Assembly: GCF_030164465.1 (NCBI RefSeq)
Contig: NZ_JASNJE010000007.1
Location: forward strand, 122,927-186,926
From: Sedimentitalea xiamensis
GTDB taxonomy: Bacteria > Pseudomonadota > Alphaproteobacteria > Rhodobacterales > Rhodobacteraceae
Reading direction: 5' to 3'
DNA length: 64,000 nucleotides
Each line of letters opens with the position of its first letter. The first letter of the stretch is position 1. The notes beneath the pieces were generated by a model. That model made no database searches, had not been told where the DNA came from, and worked only from the letters and a program-made list of their open reading frames with translations. Below are positions 45,708-55,251 of this stretch, piece after piece. The position numbers were made by a program, and so were the translations under genes.

Positions 45708-46610
45708 CTACCGCAAGACCTCTTCGAATTCCCGCCATTCCCGCGCCGACATGCCCGAATTGTCCTGGGTCACGGTTTCGCCCTTCAGCATCCGGCGCAG
45801 GCATTCGACCATCTGAGCCGACATGGTGACAGACCCCATGCGGTAGTCCTCGAACGCCCGGTAGGCGGCGGGCACCCAATCCGCAACCATCTCGCAGATC
45901 GCCTCTGCATAGGCGCGGATCTCGTATTGCGCATGCGCGTCCGCCCGCAGCCGCAGGAAATGAAAAAGATTGTGCAAATCGACCTTCCAGTACCACTGGG
46001 TGTAGACATTGGCGGGAAGGTTCATGCGTGCCAGTTCCCGCGCCAGACCGATGCCATCCTCGTCGATCATCGACTGGTAGTTGTCATAGCACCGGGCCGA
46101 ATCGGCCTTCAACATCTCCAGCACCCGTGCAGCGTCTTCGCCCGTGAGCACGTCGCCCCGGCCCTGATTGTTGACCACCGATTGCGCGTTAATGTGTTCC
46201 GGCGCGGGGATGTAGAATTCCCGGTCCAGGATCGAATAGCGGGCCGAATATTCGTTCACGTTCGCCGTGCGGTGCCGGATCCATTGCCGGGCGACGAAGA
46301 CCGGCAACTTCACGTGCAGCTTCAGTTCACACATCTCGAACGGGGTCGAATGCCAGTGCCGCATGAGATAGCGGATCAGCCCCTCGTCGTTCTGAACGCT
46401 CTTGGTTCCCTTGCCGTAGCTGACCCGCGCGGCCTGACAGATCGCGGCGTCATCCCCCATGTAGTCGATCGCCCGGACGAAACCGTGATCCAGAACCGGG
46501 CGCGCCTTGTAAAGATGCGCCTCCATCCCCGGCGCGACCACGCGCAGCGTGGGCTGCGGATCGGACCGCAGAGCGTCGATTTCGGCCTGTTGTTCGGATG
46601 ACAGCGACAT
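45708..46610 (-). CDS. thyX: FAD-dependent thymidylate synthase ThyX
   Basis: ThyX makes dTMP using FAD and folate. The 300-aa product has the signature [15 protein letters not shown] (112-126) and the downstream segments [16 protein letters not shown]. The start [12 protein letters not shown] is preferred over an ATG 84 nt upstream. It is divergent from the T11SS operon and complements the dCTP deaminase in thymidylate supply. Confidence 0.95.
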   Translation of the reverse strand: MSLSSEQQAEIDALRSDPQPTLRVVAPGMEAHLYKARPVLDHGFVRAIDYMGDDAAICQAARVSYGKGTKSVQNDEGLIRYLMRHWHSTPFEMCELKLHVKLPVFVARQWIRHRTANVNEYSARYSILDREFYIPAPEHINAQSVVNNQGRGDVLTGEDAARVLEMLKADSARCYDNYQSMIDEDGIGLARELARMNLPANVYTQWYWKVDLHNLFHFLRLRADAHAQYEIRAYAEAICEMVADWVPAAYRAFEDYRMGSVTMSAQMVECLRRMLKGETVTQDNSGMSAREWREFEEVLR

Positions 46611-46796
46611 GACGAATCCTTTCGCGGGAAAATCTTTCCGGGTTCTCGCTATATATTGCGCTGATCTTTGCGTGAACCGCAATATCCGGGTCACACATTC
46701 GCCACGTTAATCGCCTTTAACGTGTAAACGCGTTGACTTTTCTCCGCAGGCAACTGACCTTTCCGGAAAAGACCAATCAAAAGGTTGTTGAGGCAG
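46611..46796. promoter_or_regulatory. Divergent promoter region thyX / T11SS operon
   Basis: A 186-nt gap between divergent thyX and the TbpB-like lipoprotein gene. It contains a perfect palindrome at 46703-46724 and a TTGACT hexamer at 46733-46738 that could serve as a -35 for the rightward genes, although no clear -10 is seen. Confidence 0.5.
46703..46724. promoter_or_regulatory. Perfect palindrome upstream of T11SS operon
   Basis: CACGTTAA-N6-TTAACGTG is a perfect 8+6+8 inverted repeat about 75 nt before the lipoprotein start and just upstream of a TTGACT hexamer. It looks like an operator for a dimeric regulator; the regulator is not identified. Confidence 0.55.
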
Positions 46797-47684
46797 ATGA
46801 AGCGGTTTTTTCTCGGTGTCGCGATGGCGGCGACACTGTCGGCATGCAGCGGGGGCAACCCGTTTCTTGAAGATGACGATGGCGACGAGGTCACGGACCC
46901 TGTTCCCGTTGCCCCGGAAAGCCCGATCCCGGCGGCAGTGGCCAGCGATCTGGATGCGGCGGAATATATCCCGGACCCCAACAACCCGCACCTCGTGATC
47001 ACCGGCGTCGCGTTCAACGGCACGCCGCTTCCGGTGGAATACATGCGGGCCGCGTCCCTGGATTCTCCCGGCGGACAATACCAGGCTTTCACCCGGCAGC
47101 CCGATGCCCTGAACACCCACACCACCGCCTATGCGCGCGCCGTCAGTGACGCGCAGGGGGTGATCGCAGTATCGGGCGGTCTGGACGGCTATTACAACGG
47201 CGGCGCGACCTATTCGGCCAGCGGGTATCAGGCGCCGACCCCGAACCCACAAAACGCCGACGTGCGCTACGACGGCGAATATGTCGGTTTGATGAACTAT
47301 CCTGACGACGGCGCGGCCCTGCTGCCGGTCCCCGCCGGCACGCCCAGCGAACTCACACCCGGCCAGGCTGCGCGGGTCTATGGAAAAGCGCGGATCAATG
47401 CGGATTTCTCCACCAGTCGGGTCAAGGGCACGATCTATGACCGGACCTATGCGGCGCAAGGGGTGCCACTGGAGAATCTTGAAATCGCACCGACAGACAT
47501 TCAGGCGGACGGATCCTTTGCGGGCAAGATCACGCAGGCCCAGGAAGAAAAGGGCGATTACGGAGGCGCCTTTGGAGGGTCCAACGCCAATTCGGTTGCC
47601 GGCGCCCTGTTTGCGAAAGATCACGTTCAGAACCTGAACAAGGTAGAGGAATTCGGGCTGTTCGTGCTTGAACGCAGCAACTGA
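46797..47684 (+). CDS. TbpB-barrel surface lipoprotein (likely Slam substrate)
   Basis: A 295-aa lipoprotein with signal and lipobox LSAC (Cys17), an acidic linker, and a C-terminal domain like the TbpB beta-barrel: YGKARINADFSTSRVKGTIYD, ADGSFAGKITQ and GGAFGGSNANSVAGALFAKD. Such domains are handed to the surface by Slam translocons, and a Slam-like gene lies 11 nt downstream. The ligand (iron, heme or other) is unknown. The ATG at 46797 gives MKRFFLGVAM. Confidence 0.85.
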   Translation: MKRFFLGVAMAATLSACSGGNPFLEDDDGDEVTDPVPVAPESPIPAAVASDLDAAEYIPDPNNPHLVITGVAFNGTPLPVEYMRAASLDSPGGQYQAFTRQPDALNTHTTAYARAVSDAQGVIAVSGGLDGYYNGGATYSASGYQAPTPNPQNADVRYDGEYVGLMNYPDDGAALLPVPAGTPSELTPGQAARVYGKARINADFSTSRVKGTIYDRTYAAQGVPLENLEIAPTDIQADGSFAGKITQAQEEKGDYGGAFGGSNANSVAGALFAKDHVQNLNKVEEFGLFVLERSN

Positions 47685-47695
47685 CGGAACGGCGG

Positions 47696-49120
47696 ATGCC
47701 GGATTCCGCCCCTGGCCATGCGCCGCTTGACCGCCCGCGCCGTTTCGGGGTGCTGCTCGCGCTGCTGTTCTGTCTCTTCGGAACGATTGCCGCGGCGCAG
47801 GACGACCAGCGGGTGGAACTTGGGATCGACCAGGCCCGGAACCTGGCGATCCGGGCGCTTGAGTCCGGAGATCCCGGCTTTGCGATTCAGTTGGCAAAAG
47901 GCGTTCTGAAGGCCGATCCCAAGGATGCACTGGCCTATTACATCATTGCCCGCGGGTACGCCCGGCTGGACAATCCGACGCTCGCCCGCCGCGCCGCCGG
48001 CTATGCTTACCGCCATGCCGACGCGGGACCCGCGCGGTTCGAAGCAGCGCAACTCGCCGCGCGCATGGCTTTCGAGGGCGAGAATTACACCCTGTCGCAG
48101 ATCTGGCTGCGCCGTACGGCCATTCACGCGCCGACCGATCGCGACGAGCAACTGGTGGCGCGGGACTACAGGATCCTGCGCCGGATCAACCCCTGGTCGT
48201 TGCGCCTGCGCGCAGAACTACAGCCGTCGGACAACGTGAACAACGGTTCGGACACGTCGCTCAATATCATCGACGGTGTGCCCGACGAGGGCACCATTTC
48301 GGGCGCCGGGCTGGCCCTGTCCGGCCTGATCGGATCGCTGGATATCGCACCCGGTTACCGGCTCCACAGCGATAGCAACAGCCTGATCACACTGGGCGCG
48401 CGGCTGTATTTGCAACGTGTTTCCCTGTCGAGCGGCGCCAAGGCCACCGCGCCCGACGCCACGGGGTCGGATTTCGGCTCGACCTATGCGGAACTTTCGC
48501 TGGCACATGCCTTCGCCCTGGGCCCCGCGGATGGCAGCGCGCAGATGGCGTTCGACCTAGCCTTCGGGGAAAGCTGGTATGGCGGCGAACGCAACTATCG
48601 CTTTGCCCGCCTGGGCGGCGAGCACAGGTCGGCGCTCTTCTCCACCGCGCGCCTGACCCTGCGCGCGGAGGCCGAGCGACGCTACAACGCGCGGTATCGG
48701 ACCAATGATGCGCGCCTGCTGAGCCTGGGGGCCGACTACGGCAAGGTCTTCAAAAACGGCGACGTGCTCAACCTGGCGCTGGCATTGCAGGACGCGGATG
48801 CGGTCAGCATCAACGGCACTTATTCCACCGCGTCGATGCGGGCGAGCTACACGCTGGGCCGGGCGGTCGGGCCGGCACGGCTGTCGATGGGCCTTGTCAT
48901 GGGTTACACGCGATACGACGAATTCCTGTTCAGCATCAACGGCGCGGTTCCGCGCACCGACAAGTCGCTTTATGGCGACCTGACCCTGATCTTCGACCGC
49001 TACGACTATGCCGGGTTCGTTCCCACGCTGCGGCTGCGCGGCGGACGCAAGGACTCCAATTTCAGCCGTTTTTCCGCGCGCGAGATGTCGCTCTCGCTGG
49101 GGATCAGCTCAAAATTCTGA
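47696..49120 (+). CDS. Slam-type outer-membrane translocon (type XI secretion)
   Basis: A 474-aa outer-membrane protein with a signal peptide ending near TIAAAQ, an N-terminal TPR-like helical part (ALESGDPGFAIQLAKGVLKADPKDALAYYIIARGYARLDNP), and a beta-barrel of about 14 strands ending in Phe, as in outer-membrane proteins. This is the DUF560/Slam plan, which moves lipoproteins or soluble proteins with TbpB-like domains to the cell surface. The adjacent lipoprotein is the likely cargo. Confidence 0.87.
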   Translation: MPDSAPGHAPLDRPRRFGVLLALLFCLFGTIAAAQDDQRVELGIDQARNLAIRALESGDPGFAIQLAKGVLKADPKDALAYYIIARGYARLDNPTLARRAAGYAYRHADAGPARFEAAQLAARMAFEGENYTLSQIWLRRTAIHAPTDRDEQLVARDYRILRRINPWSLRLRAELQPSDNVNNGSDTSLNIIDGVPDEGTISGAGLALSGLIGSLDIAPGYRLHSDSNSLITLGARLYLQRVSLSSGAKATAPDATGSDFGSTYAELSLAHAFALGPADGSAQMAFDLAFGESWYGGERNYRFARLGGEHRSALFSTARLTLRAEAERRYNARYRTNDARLLSLGADYGKVFKNGDVLNLALALQDADAVSINGTYSTASMRASYTLGRAVGPARLSMGLVMGYTRYDEFLFSINGAVPRTDKSLYGDLTLIFDRYDYAGFVPTLRLRGGRKDSNFSRFSAREMSLSLGISSKF

Positions 49121-49188
49121 AAACGGCCCGACCGGACTGGCCCTGCCGGCTGAACACGCTAGTCTGACAGAGATCACGGGAGAAACAC

Positions 49189-49617
49189 ATGACCATCAAA
49201 TACCTTCACACCATGGTGCGCGTCGCCGATCTGGACAAGACCATGGCCTTTTTCGACCTGCTCGGATTGAAAAAGACCCGCCATTACGACAGCGAAGAGG
49301 GGCGGTTCTCGCTCATATTCATGGCGCCGCCGGGACAGGAAGACTGTCCGGTGGAATTGACCTACAACTGGGATGGCGACGATGGCCTGCCCAGCGACAG
49401 CCGCCATTTCGGGCATCTCGCCTATGGCGTCGACAATATCTACGAAACCTGCCAGCATCTCATGGACAACGGTGTGACGATCAATCGTCCGCCGCGCGAC
49501 GGCCGCATGGCCTTCGTGCGTTCGCCCGACAATATCTCGGTAGAACTGCTTCAGAACGGCGACCCGCTGCCGCCGGCGGAGCCCTGGAACAGCATGGAAA
49601 ACATCGGCCATTGGTAG
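49189..49617 (+). CDS. gloA: Lactoylglutathione lyase (glyoxalase I)
   Basis: A 142-aa VOC metalloenzyme that converts the methylglyoxal-glutathione adduct to lactoylglutathione. It has LHTMVRVADLDKTMAFFDLLGLKKTRHYDSEEGRFSLIF with HTM, and VELTYNWD and ISVELLQ carrying the metal Glu residues. The length and pattern fit GloA. The next gene starts within its stop codon region. Confidence 0.92.
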   Translation: MTIKYLHTMVRVADLDKTMAFFDLLGLKKTRHYDSEEGRFSLIFMAPPGQEDCPVELTYNWDGDDGLPSDSRHFGHLAYGVDNIYETCQHLMDNGVTINRPPRDGRMAFVRSPDNISVELLQNGDPLPPAEPWNSMENIGHW

Positions 49618-50324
49618 CGCTGCGAGCCTTCTTGATGGCGGCGGGGCTTGCGAGTCCTGTCGCAGCGGCGGATTGCCGATTGGCGCTGCTTCTGGCGATC
49701 GACGTGTCCTCGTCGGTTGATGCCGCCGAGGACGCGCTGCAACGCAACGGGCTGGCCGCCGCCCTGATCGCACCCGAAGTGCAGGAGGCCTTTTTCGCCG
49801 CCGATCTGCCGGTCGCCCTCGCGGCCTATGAATGGAGCGGTCGGCACAATCAGGAGCTGCTGCTCGACTGGCGGCTGATCGACAGCCGCGCGGCGCTTCT
49901 GGATGTCGCGCAGACCATCGGCCGCTCGCGCCGCAGTCACAGCGATTTCCCGACCGCGATGGGCTATGCGCTGGGGTATGGCGCGGGCGTTCTGGGCCGG
50001 GCGCCCGACTGCCTGTTTTCCACCCTGGACATGGCCGGCGACGGCGAGAACAACGAAGGTTTTCCCCCCTCCGCCGCCTATTCCGAATTCCCGTTCACGG
50101 GGGTCACGGTGAACGGTCTGGTGGTGAATGCCGCGGATTACGAAGCCGAAGTCAACCTGATCGAATATTATCGCACCGACGTTCTGCACGGGCACGGCGC
50201 CTTTCTGGAGATCGCGCAAGGGTTCGAAGACTACGAACGCGCCATGCGCCGCAAGCTGGAAACGGAACTTTCGCCGCGTATCACGGGGGCACGCGACGGC
50301 ATGCGGCCGGCAGCACCCGGCTGA
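49611..50324 (+). CDS. DUF1194 VWA-like secreted protein
   Basis: A 237-aa exported protein with a signal peptide (ending PVAAADC) and a von Willebrand A-like domain with metal site DVSSSVD. The family is DUF1194, function unknown. A TTG start overlapping the gloA stop region gives a good signal peptide; an ATG at 49635 would shorten it. The longer open frame from 49008 is a shadow of Slam and gloA. Confidence 0.82.
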   Translation: MVALRAFLMAAGLASPVAAADCRLALLLAIDVSSSVDAAEDALQRNGLAAALIAPEVQEAFFAADLPVALAAYEWSGRHNQELLLDWRLIDSRAALLDVAQTIGRSRRSHSDFPTAMGYALGYGAGVLGRAPDCLFSTLDMAGDGENNEGFPPSAAYSEFPFTGVTVNGLVVNAADYEAEVNLIEYYRTDVLHGHGAFLEIAQGFEDYERAMRRKLETELSPRITGARDGMRPAAPG

Positions 50325-50762
50325 CCGCAGTTTGATCGGGCGTCATGTCTCTGCCGCTTCGGGTTTTCGACCGGAGTGCCAGGCGGTGCCGCCCGGCCCC
50401 GGCGGTGGCCGGAATGCGCCTGGTCGCGTTGGCGGCCATGCAAGGTGACGCGACGCTTCGGCTGCAATGGCCGAACCGGCGGACGGGCAGGCCGGGCGCC
50501 CCGGGCGACGGCGCATGCCTGCCTGAAAACCTCTCGGCGGATCGGGAAATCTCGACGCCGTCATGGCCGGCAAACCATGCGCGCTTGCGGGACTTCCGGT
50601 TCCGCACCGCCCCCGCTCCCAAGCCGCGGTCCGGTTCCGGCCGCCAAACGGACCAACGAATGGGGGCGCGCGCCGCCCGGCCCGCACCCCTGACAGGCCC
50701 GCTTCGGCCCGCCCTGCTCTTGTTTCATTGCCGCTTCCGCATCCGACGTCAGCGCATTTCCG
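50325..50762. other. GC-rich gap with no supported gene
   Basis: This 438-nt stretch between the DUF1194 gene and the MarR-type gene is very GC-rich. Open frames exist on both strands, but their translations are Arg/Pro-rich and show no family features or ribosome sites. I see no gene, terminator or clear repeat in it. Confidence 0.5.
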
Positions 50763-51260
50763 TTAATAGATATACCGGATCTGGTCGGTCCAATACCGTT
50801 CCACGCGTTTCAGCGAACTGGTGATGTTGTCGATTCCGTCCACGCCAATGACGCCCTTGCCTTCCAGACCTTCGGCATGGCGGGAGAACAGATTGGCCAC
50901 GACATCGCGGATTTCCCGGCCGCGCGGAGTCAGCTTGACCCGCACCGACCTGCGGTCGATCTCGCAGCGCTGGTGATGCATATACCCCATTTCAACCAGC
51001 TTCTTGAGATTGTAGCTGACGTTGCTGCCCTGGTAGTAGCCCCGGCTCTTGAGCTCTCCCGCGGTCACTTCGTTCTCGCCGATGTTGAAAAGAAGCAGCG
51101 CCTGAACCGCGTTGATTTCCAGAATGCCGACGCGTTCGAATTCATCCTTGATCACATCCAGCAACAGCCGGTGCAGACGTTCGACCAGCGCCAGCGCCTC
51201 CAGGTATCCGGTCATGAACCCCTTGCGGGTCACAGGCCCGACTTGCATTTCCATACTCAT
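50763..51260 (-). CDS. MarR-family regulator, LdtR-like
   Basis: A 165-aa winged-helix regulator: NAVQALLLFNIGENEVTAGELKSRGYYQGSNVSYNLKKLVEMGYMHHQRCEIDRRSVRVKLT. This pattern closely resembles LdtR, a MarR regulator of an L,D-transpeptidase and stress genes in other alphaproteobacteria. No ldtP-like gene is in the window. The start is the first ATG of the frame; a second ATG two codons in is also possible. Confidence 0.87.
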   Translation of the reverse strand: MSMEMQVGPVTRKGFMTGYLEALALVERLHRLLLDVIKDEFERVGILEINAVQALLLFNIGENEVTAGELKSRGYYQGSNVSYNLKKLVEMGYMHHQRCEIDRRSVRVKLTPRGREIRDVVANLFSRHAEGLEGKGVIGVDGIDNITSSLKRVERYWTDQIRYIY

Positions 51261-51335
51261 CCGTATCTCCGACTCGAACTTATCGTGTCAAAGACTGACG
51301 GCAAAAGCCGAAGAATCGGTTAAACCGAATTATCC

Positions 51336-51593
51336 CTATTTTTGAAACGTTTGCGATATTTCATGGATCAGCGGTGCAAGCGATTCCGGCGGTGTATCCT
51401 GCCCCGTGACCCACTGATAGAGATCCTGATCATTCTCTTGCAGCAGCGAGTCGTAAGTGTCGAGATCGCTGTCGGACATCCCGTCGAGCGTGGCGTCGGC
51501 ATAGGCGCTCAGGATCAGGTCCATCTCCTTGATGCCGCGCCGCATCGACCGCATGCGCAGGCGCTTGATCCTGGTGTCGCGGGGTTCGTTCAC
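51336..51593 (-). CDS. sdhE: Succinate dehydrogenase assembly factor SdhE
   Basis: An 85-aa helical protein that helps attach FAD to succinate dehydrogenase. The RGxxE motif is present (MRRGIKEMD), and the C-terminal QWVTGQDTPPE region fits the family. The ATGA overlap with the XRE regulator stop shows co-translation. The sdh genes themselves are not in the window. Confidence 0.92.
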   Translation of the reverse strand: MNEPRDTRIKRLRMRSMRRGIKEMDLILSAYADATLDGMSDSDLDTYDSLLQENDQDLYQWVTGQDTPPESLAPLIHEISQTFQK

Positions 51594-51991
51594 GGCTGCT
51601 CTGCCGGCTGGATCAGCATCCTCAGCTTCTTTTCGACCCGTGCCGCGCGTTCTGCATTGCTGCGCATCGATGCCCTGATCTCGCGCAATTCGGCCAGCAC
51701 GTCCGAAAGGTCCGGCGCGTCCTGAACGTCATCGGCAGGCCCGGACATGCCGTCGCCTTCTCCGGTCAACAGCCACATGATCGACACGTTCAGCAGCCCG
51801 GCCAGCATCGACAGCTTGTTGGCGCGCGGTTCGGCCATGTCGTTTTCCCAGCTGACAAGGGTCGCTTTCTTTATACCGAGCCGCCGCGCCAGCTGCGCCT
51901 GCGTCATGCCGGTCGCCTCGCGCGCCCCGGCCACGCGGTCGCCGAATGTCGCCGAGTCCGGGCCATACCAATCGGTGTTCTCGTCGCTCAT
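51590..51991 (-). CDS. XRE-family helix-turn-helix regulator
   Basis: A 133-aa protein with an N-terminal HTH_3 domain (FGDRVAGAREATGMTQAQLARRLGIKKATLVSWENDMAEPRANKLSMLAGLLNVSIMWLLTG) and a C-terminal coiled-coil-like helix. The target is unknown. sdhE follows with a 4-nt overlap, an arrangement I associate with Rhodobacterales. Confidence 0.9.
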   Translation of the reverse strand: MSDENTDWYGPDSATFGDRVAGAREATGMTQAQLARRLGIKKATLVSWENDMAEPRANKLSMLAGLLNVSIMWLLTGEGDGMSGPADDVQDAPDLSDVLAELREIRASMRSNAERAARVEKKLRMLIQPAEQP

Positions 51992-52082
51992 GTCTGCTCT
52001 CCTTTCGACCTGCCCCGAAGCCGCTTGATCGGCCCCCGGCGGCACCCTATGACAGTCGCGATGAACATACAAACCGAGGTGA

Positions 52083-53288
<1,206 letters not shown>

Positions 53289-53299
53289 AAGGACCCTCC

Positions 53300-53704
53300 A
53301 TGACCACCGAACTGCCGGAATACTATTTCCGCGTGCGCGACAACGGCGCTTTCGTGTTCCGCCCCAATTCCGACAACCGGCAGCGACGGACCGAACTGAA
53401 CCAGATCGCCGTGGTCAACATCCGGAACGGCGAAATCAAGCCGCATGGCGACCGCGTGTTGACGGATTCAGACATCGAGGCGATCCGGGACTGGATGACC
53501 GACCGCGCCGCGCTCCTTGCCCGGCGCGAGTTCGACGATATCCTGCGCGCGCTGGACGTGCTCAACACGACCGCGCATTGGGCGCAGACCAGGGCCACCG
53601 AGGCGCAGCTGGAACGGGTCACTGACGATCTGCTGCTGGCGATGCACGACCTACGCAGCGTTCTGGTGCGCAAGAAATCGGACCGGTTGTCCAGGGACGT
53701 CTGA
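53300..53704 (+). CDS. Conserved hypothetical protein
   Basis: A 134-aa protein with an N-terminal beta-like part (YYFRVRDNGAFVFRPNSDNRQRRTELNQIAVVNIRNGEIKPHG) and a long C-terminal helix. The start MTTELPEYY has GGACC upstream. It sits 11 nt after aspC, likely the same transcript. No function is suggested. Confidence 0.72.
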   Translation: MTTELPEYYFRVRDNGAFVFRPNSDNRQRRTELNQIAVVNIRNGEIKPHGDRVLTDSDIEAIRDWMTDRAALLARREFDDILRALDVLNTTAHWAQTRATEAQLERVTDDLLLAMHDLRSVLVRKKSDRLSRDV

Positions 53705-53728
53705 CGCGCCGGGACCGATCCATGAGGA

Positions 53729-55090
53729 TCAGGCGGCCAAGGCAACCTTGCCCAAGGCCCGCCGCCAGAACCGCAGCATCAGGAAAACGCCCGCACAGGC
53801 CAGCCCGGTGACGAGACCCAGCCAGACGCCGATCCCGCCCATGCCCCAGACGAACCCAAGAAGGTATGAGGTCGGAATGCCGATCACCCAATAGGACAGG
53901 ACCGCCATGATCATCGGCACCTTGGTGTCCTGCACCCCGCGCAAAAGGCCCAGCGCGATGGCCTGCGCGCCATCGACCAGCTGAAACAGCGCGGCGATGG
54001 CCAGCAGGCCGACGCCGATGGCCAGGATCGCCGGCCGCTGGGCATTGTCCGGTTCCATGAACAGCGACATCAGCGGTTCCGGCAGAAGCAGGAACAACAG
54101 GATCGTCACTGCCGCGAAGCCCAGCGACAGGGCGGTCACCACCTCGGCTCCGCGCGCCAGATGCGCCCGGTCCTGCCGGCCAAAGGCGTTGCCGGCGCGG
54201 ATTGTCGCCACGTTGCTCAGCCCGAGATGCACCATGAAGGTGCAGGCGGCGATGGAAACGACGATGCCATGCGCCGCCAGCGGCACGGTCCCGAGCCACC
54301 CCATCATCAGGGCAGAGGCGGAAAACAGGCTGACCTCGCTGACGGTCGTCAGGCCGATCGGCAGGCCCAGACGGAACACCTGCAGCAGCATGTCCCAGTC
54401 GGGCCGCCAGAACCTCTGGAACATCCGGTGCTCGGGCAGCGCCAGCACCGCGTAGACGATCACCGCCAGCAGCGACACCGCCTGCGTGATGATCGACGCC
54501 ACCGCGGCCCCCATGATCCCCAGTTCCGGCGCGCCGAAGTTCCCGAAGATCAAGGCATAGTTCGCCAGCGCATTCGTCAGCGCCGCCACGATCGTGATCC
54601 AGAACACGATCTGGGTGCGTTCAAGCGCCGCCAGATAGGATTTCAGGACCATCACCAACAGGGCCGGGAACAGCCCCCAGCCCGCCACCCGAAGATACCG
54701 CGCGGCCAGTTCGGACACCTCGGGGGGCTGCCCGAGGCTGGCGAGGATCGGTTCTGACCAGATCATCACCGGCATGGCGATCGCTCCGTAAGCCAGCGAC
54801 AGCCACAGCCCCATACGGGTGATCCGCCGCACGCTCGTGTCATCTCCCTTCGCCGCAACCGCCGCCACCATCGGCATCACCGCGAGCGCGAACCCGGCGC
54901 CGAGGATGAAGAACACGAAGAAGTAACTTCCCGCCAGTGTCACAGCCGCCAGTTCGCCGACGCCATACCACCCCAGCATGACCGTGTCGGTGAGCGTAAT
55001 CGCGTATTGCGCCACATGCCCGCCGATCAGCGGCAGGCCGAGGACCAGAATGGCTTTGACGTGGCCGGGATATGTCATGGTCTGGCTCAT
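53729..55090 (-). CDS. MATE-family multidrug/metabolite exporter
   Basis: A 453-aa inner-membrane antiporter with about 12 helices in two MatE repeats; GLPLIGGHVAQYAITLTDTVMLGWYG begins the first and GLPIGLTTVSEVSLFSASALMMGWLG the second. The start MSQTMTYPG is chosen over a far upstream frame start. Substrate unknown. It is divergent from the RTX gene. Confidence 0.93.
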   Translation of the reverse strand: MSQTMTYPGHVKAILVLGLPLIGGHVAQYAITLTDTVMLGWYGVGELAAVTLAGSYFFVFFILGAGFALAVMPMVAAVAAKGDDTSVRRITRMGLWLSLAYGAIAMPVMIWSEPILASLGQPPEVSELAARYLRVAGWGLFPALLVMVLKSYLAALERTQIVFWITIVAALTNALANYALIFGNFGAPELGIMGAAVASIITQAVSLLAVIVYAVLALPEHRMFQRFWRPDWDMLLQVFRLGLPIGLTTVSEVSLFSASALMMGWLGTVPLAAHGIVVSIAACTFMVHLGLSNVATIRAGNAFGRQDRAHLARGAEVVTALSLGFAAVTILLFLLLPEPLMSLFMEPDNAQRPAILAIGVGLLAIAALFQLVDGAQAIALGLLRGVQDTKVPMIMAVLSYWVIGIPTSYLLGFVWGMGGIGVWLGLVTGLACAGVFLMLRFWRRALGKVALAA

Positions 55091-55251
55091 CGTTCGCTGC
55101 ACTAGGCGCAAAGCGTGCCCCCCGCAAGCCCAAGCGGGTCGGTCCTCGCCCGGACGAGGGTTTTGACAGGTTCCGACCGGACCTGTAGCCTTGCACCGTC
55201 GGGACGCCGCCGTTGATCCGGCCTTCGCGCCTCGCTTTCCGGGAGCCTCGC

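Noticed and set aside
49008..50324. 438-aa frame joining Slam end, gloA shadow and DUF1194
   Set aside because: Only the part from 49611 has a signal peptide and VWA motif; upstream codons read Slam and gloA in the wrong frame.
50345..50824. Open frames in the 50.3-50.8 kb gap as genes
   Set aside because: Arg/Pro-rich translations without ribosome sites or family features; the longest runs into the MarR-type gene on the other strand.
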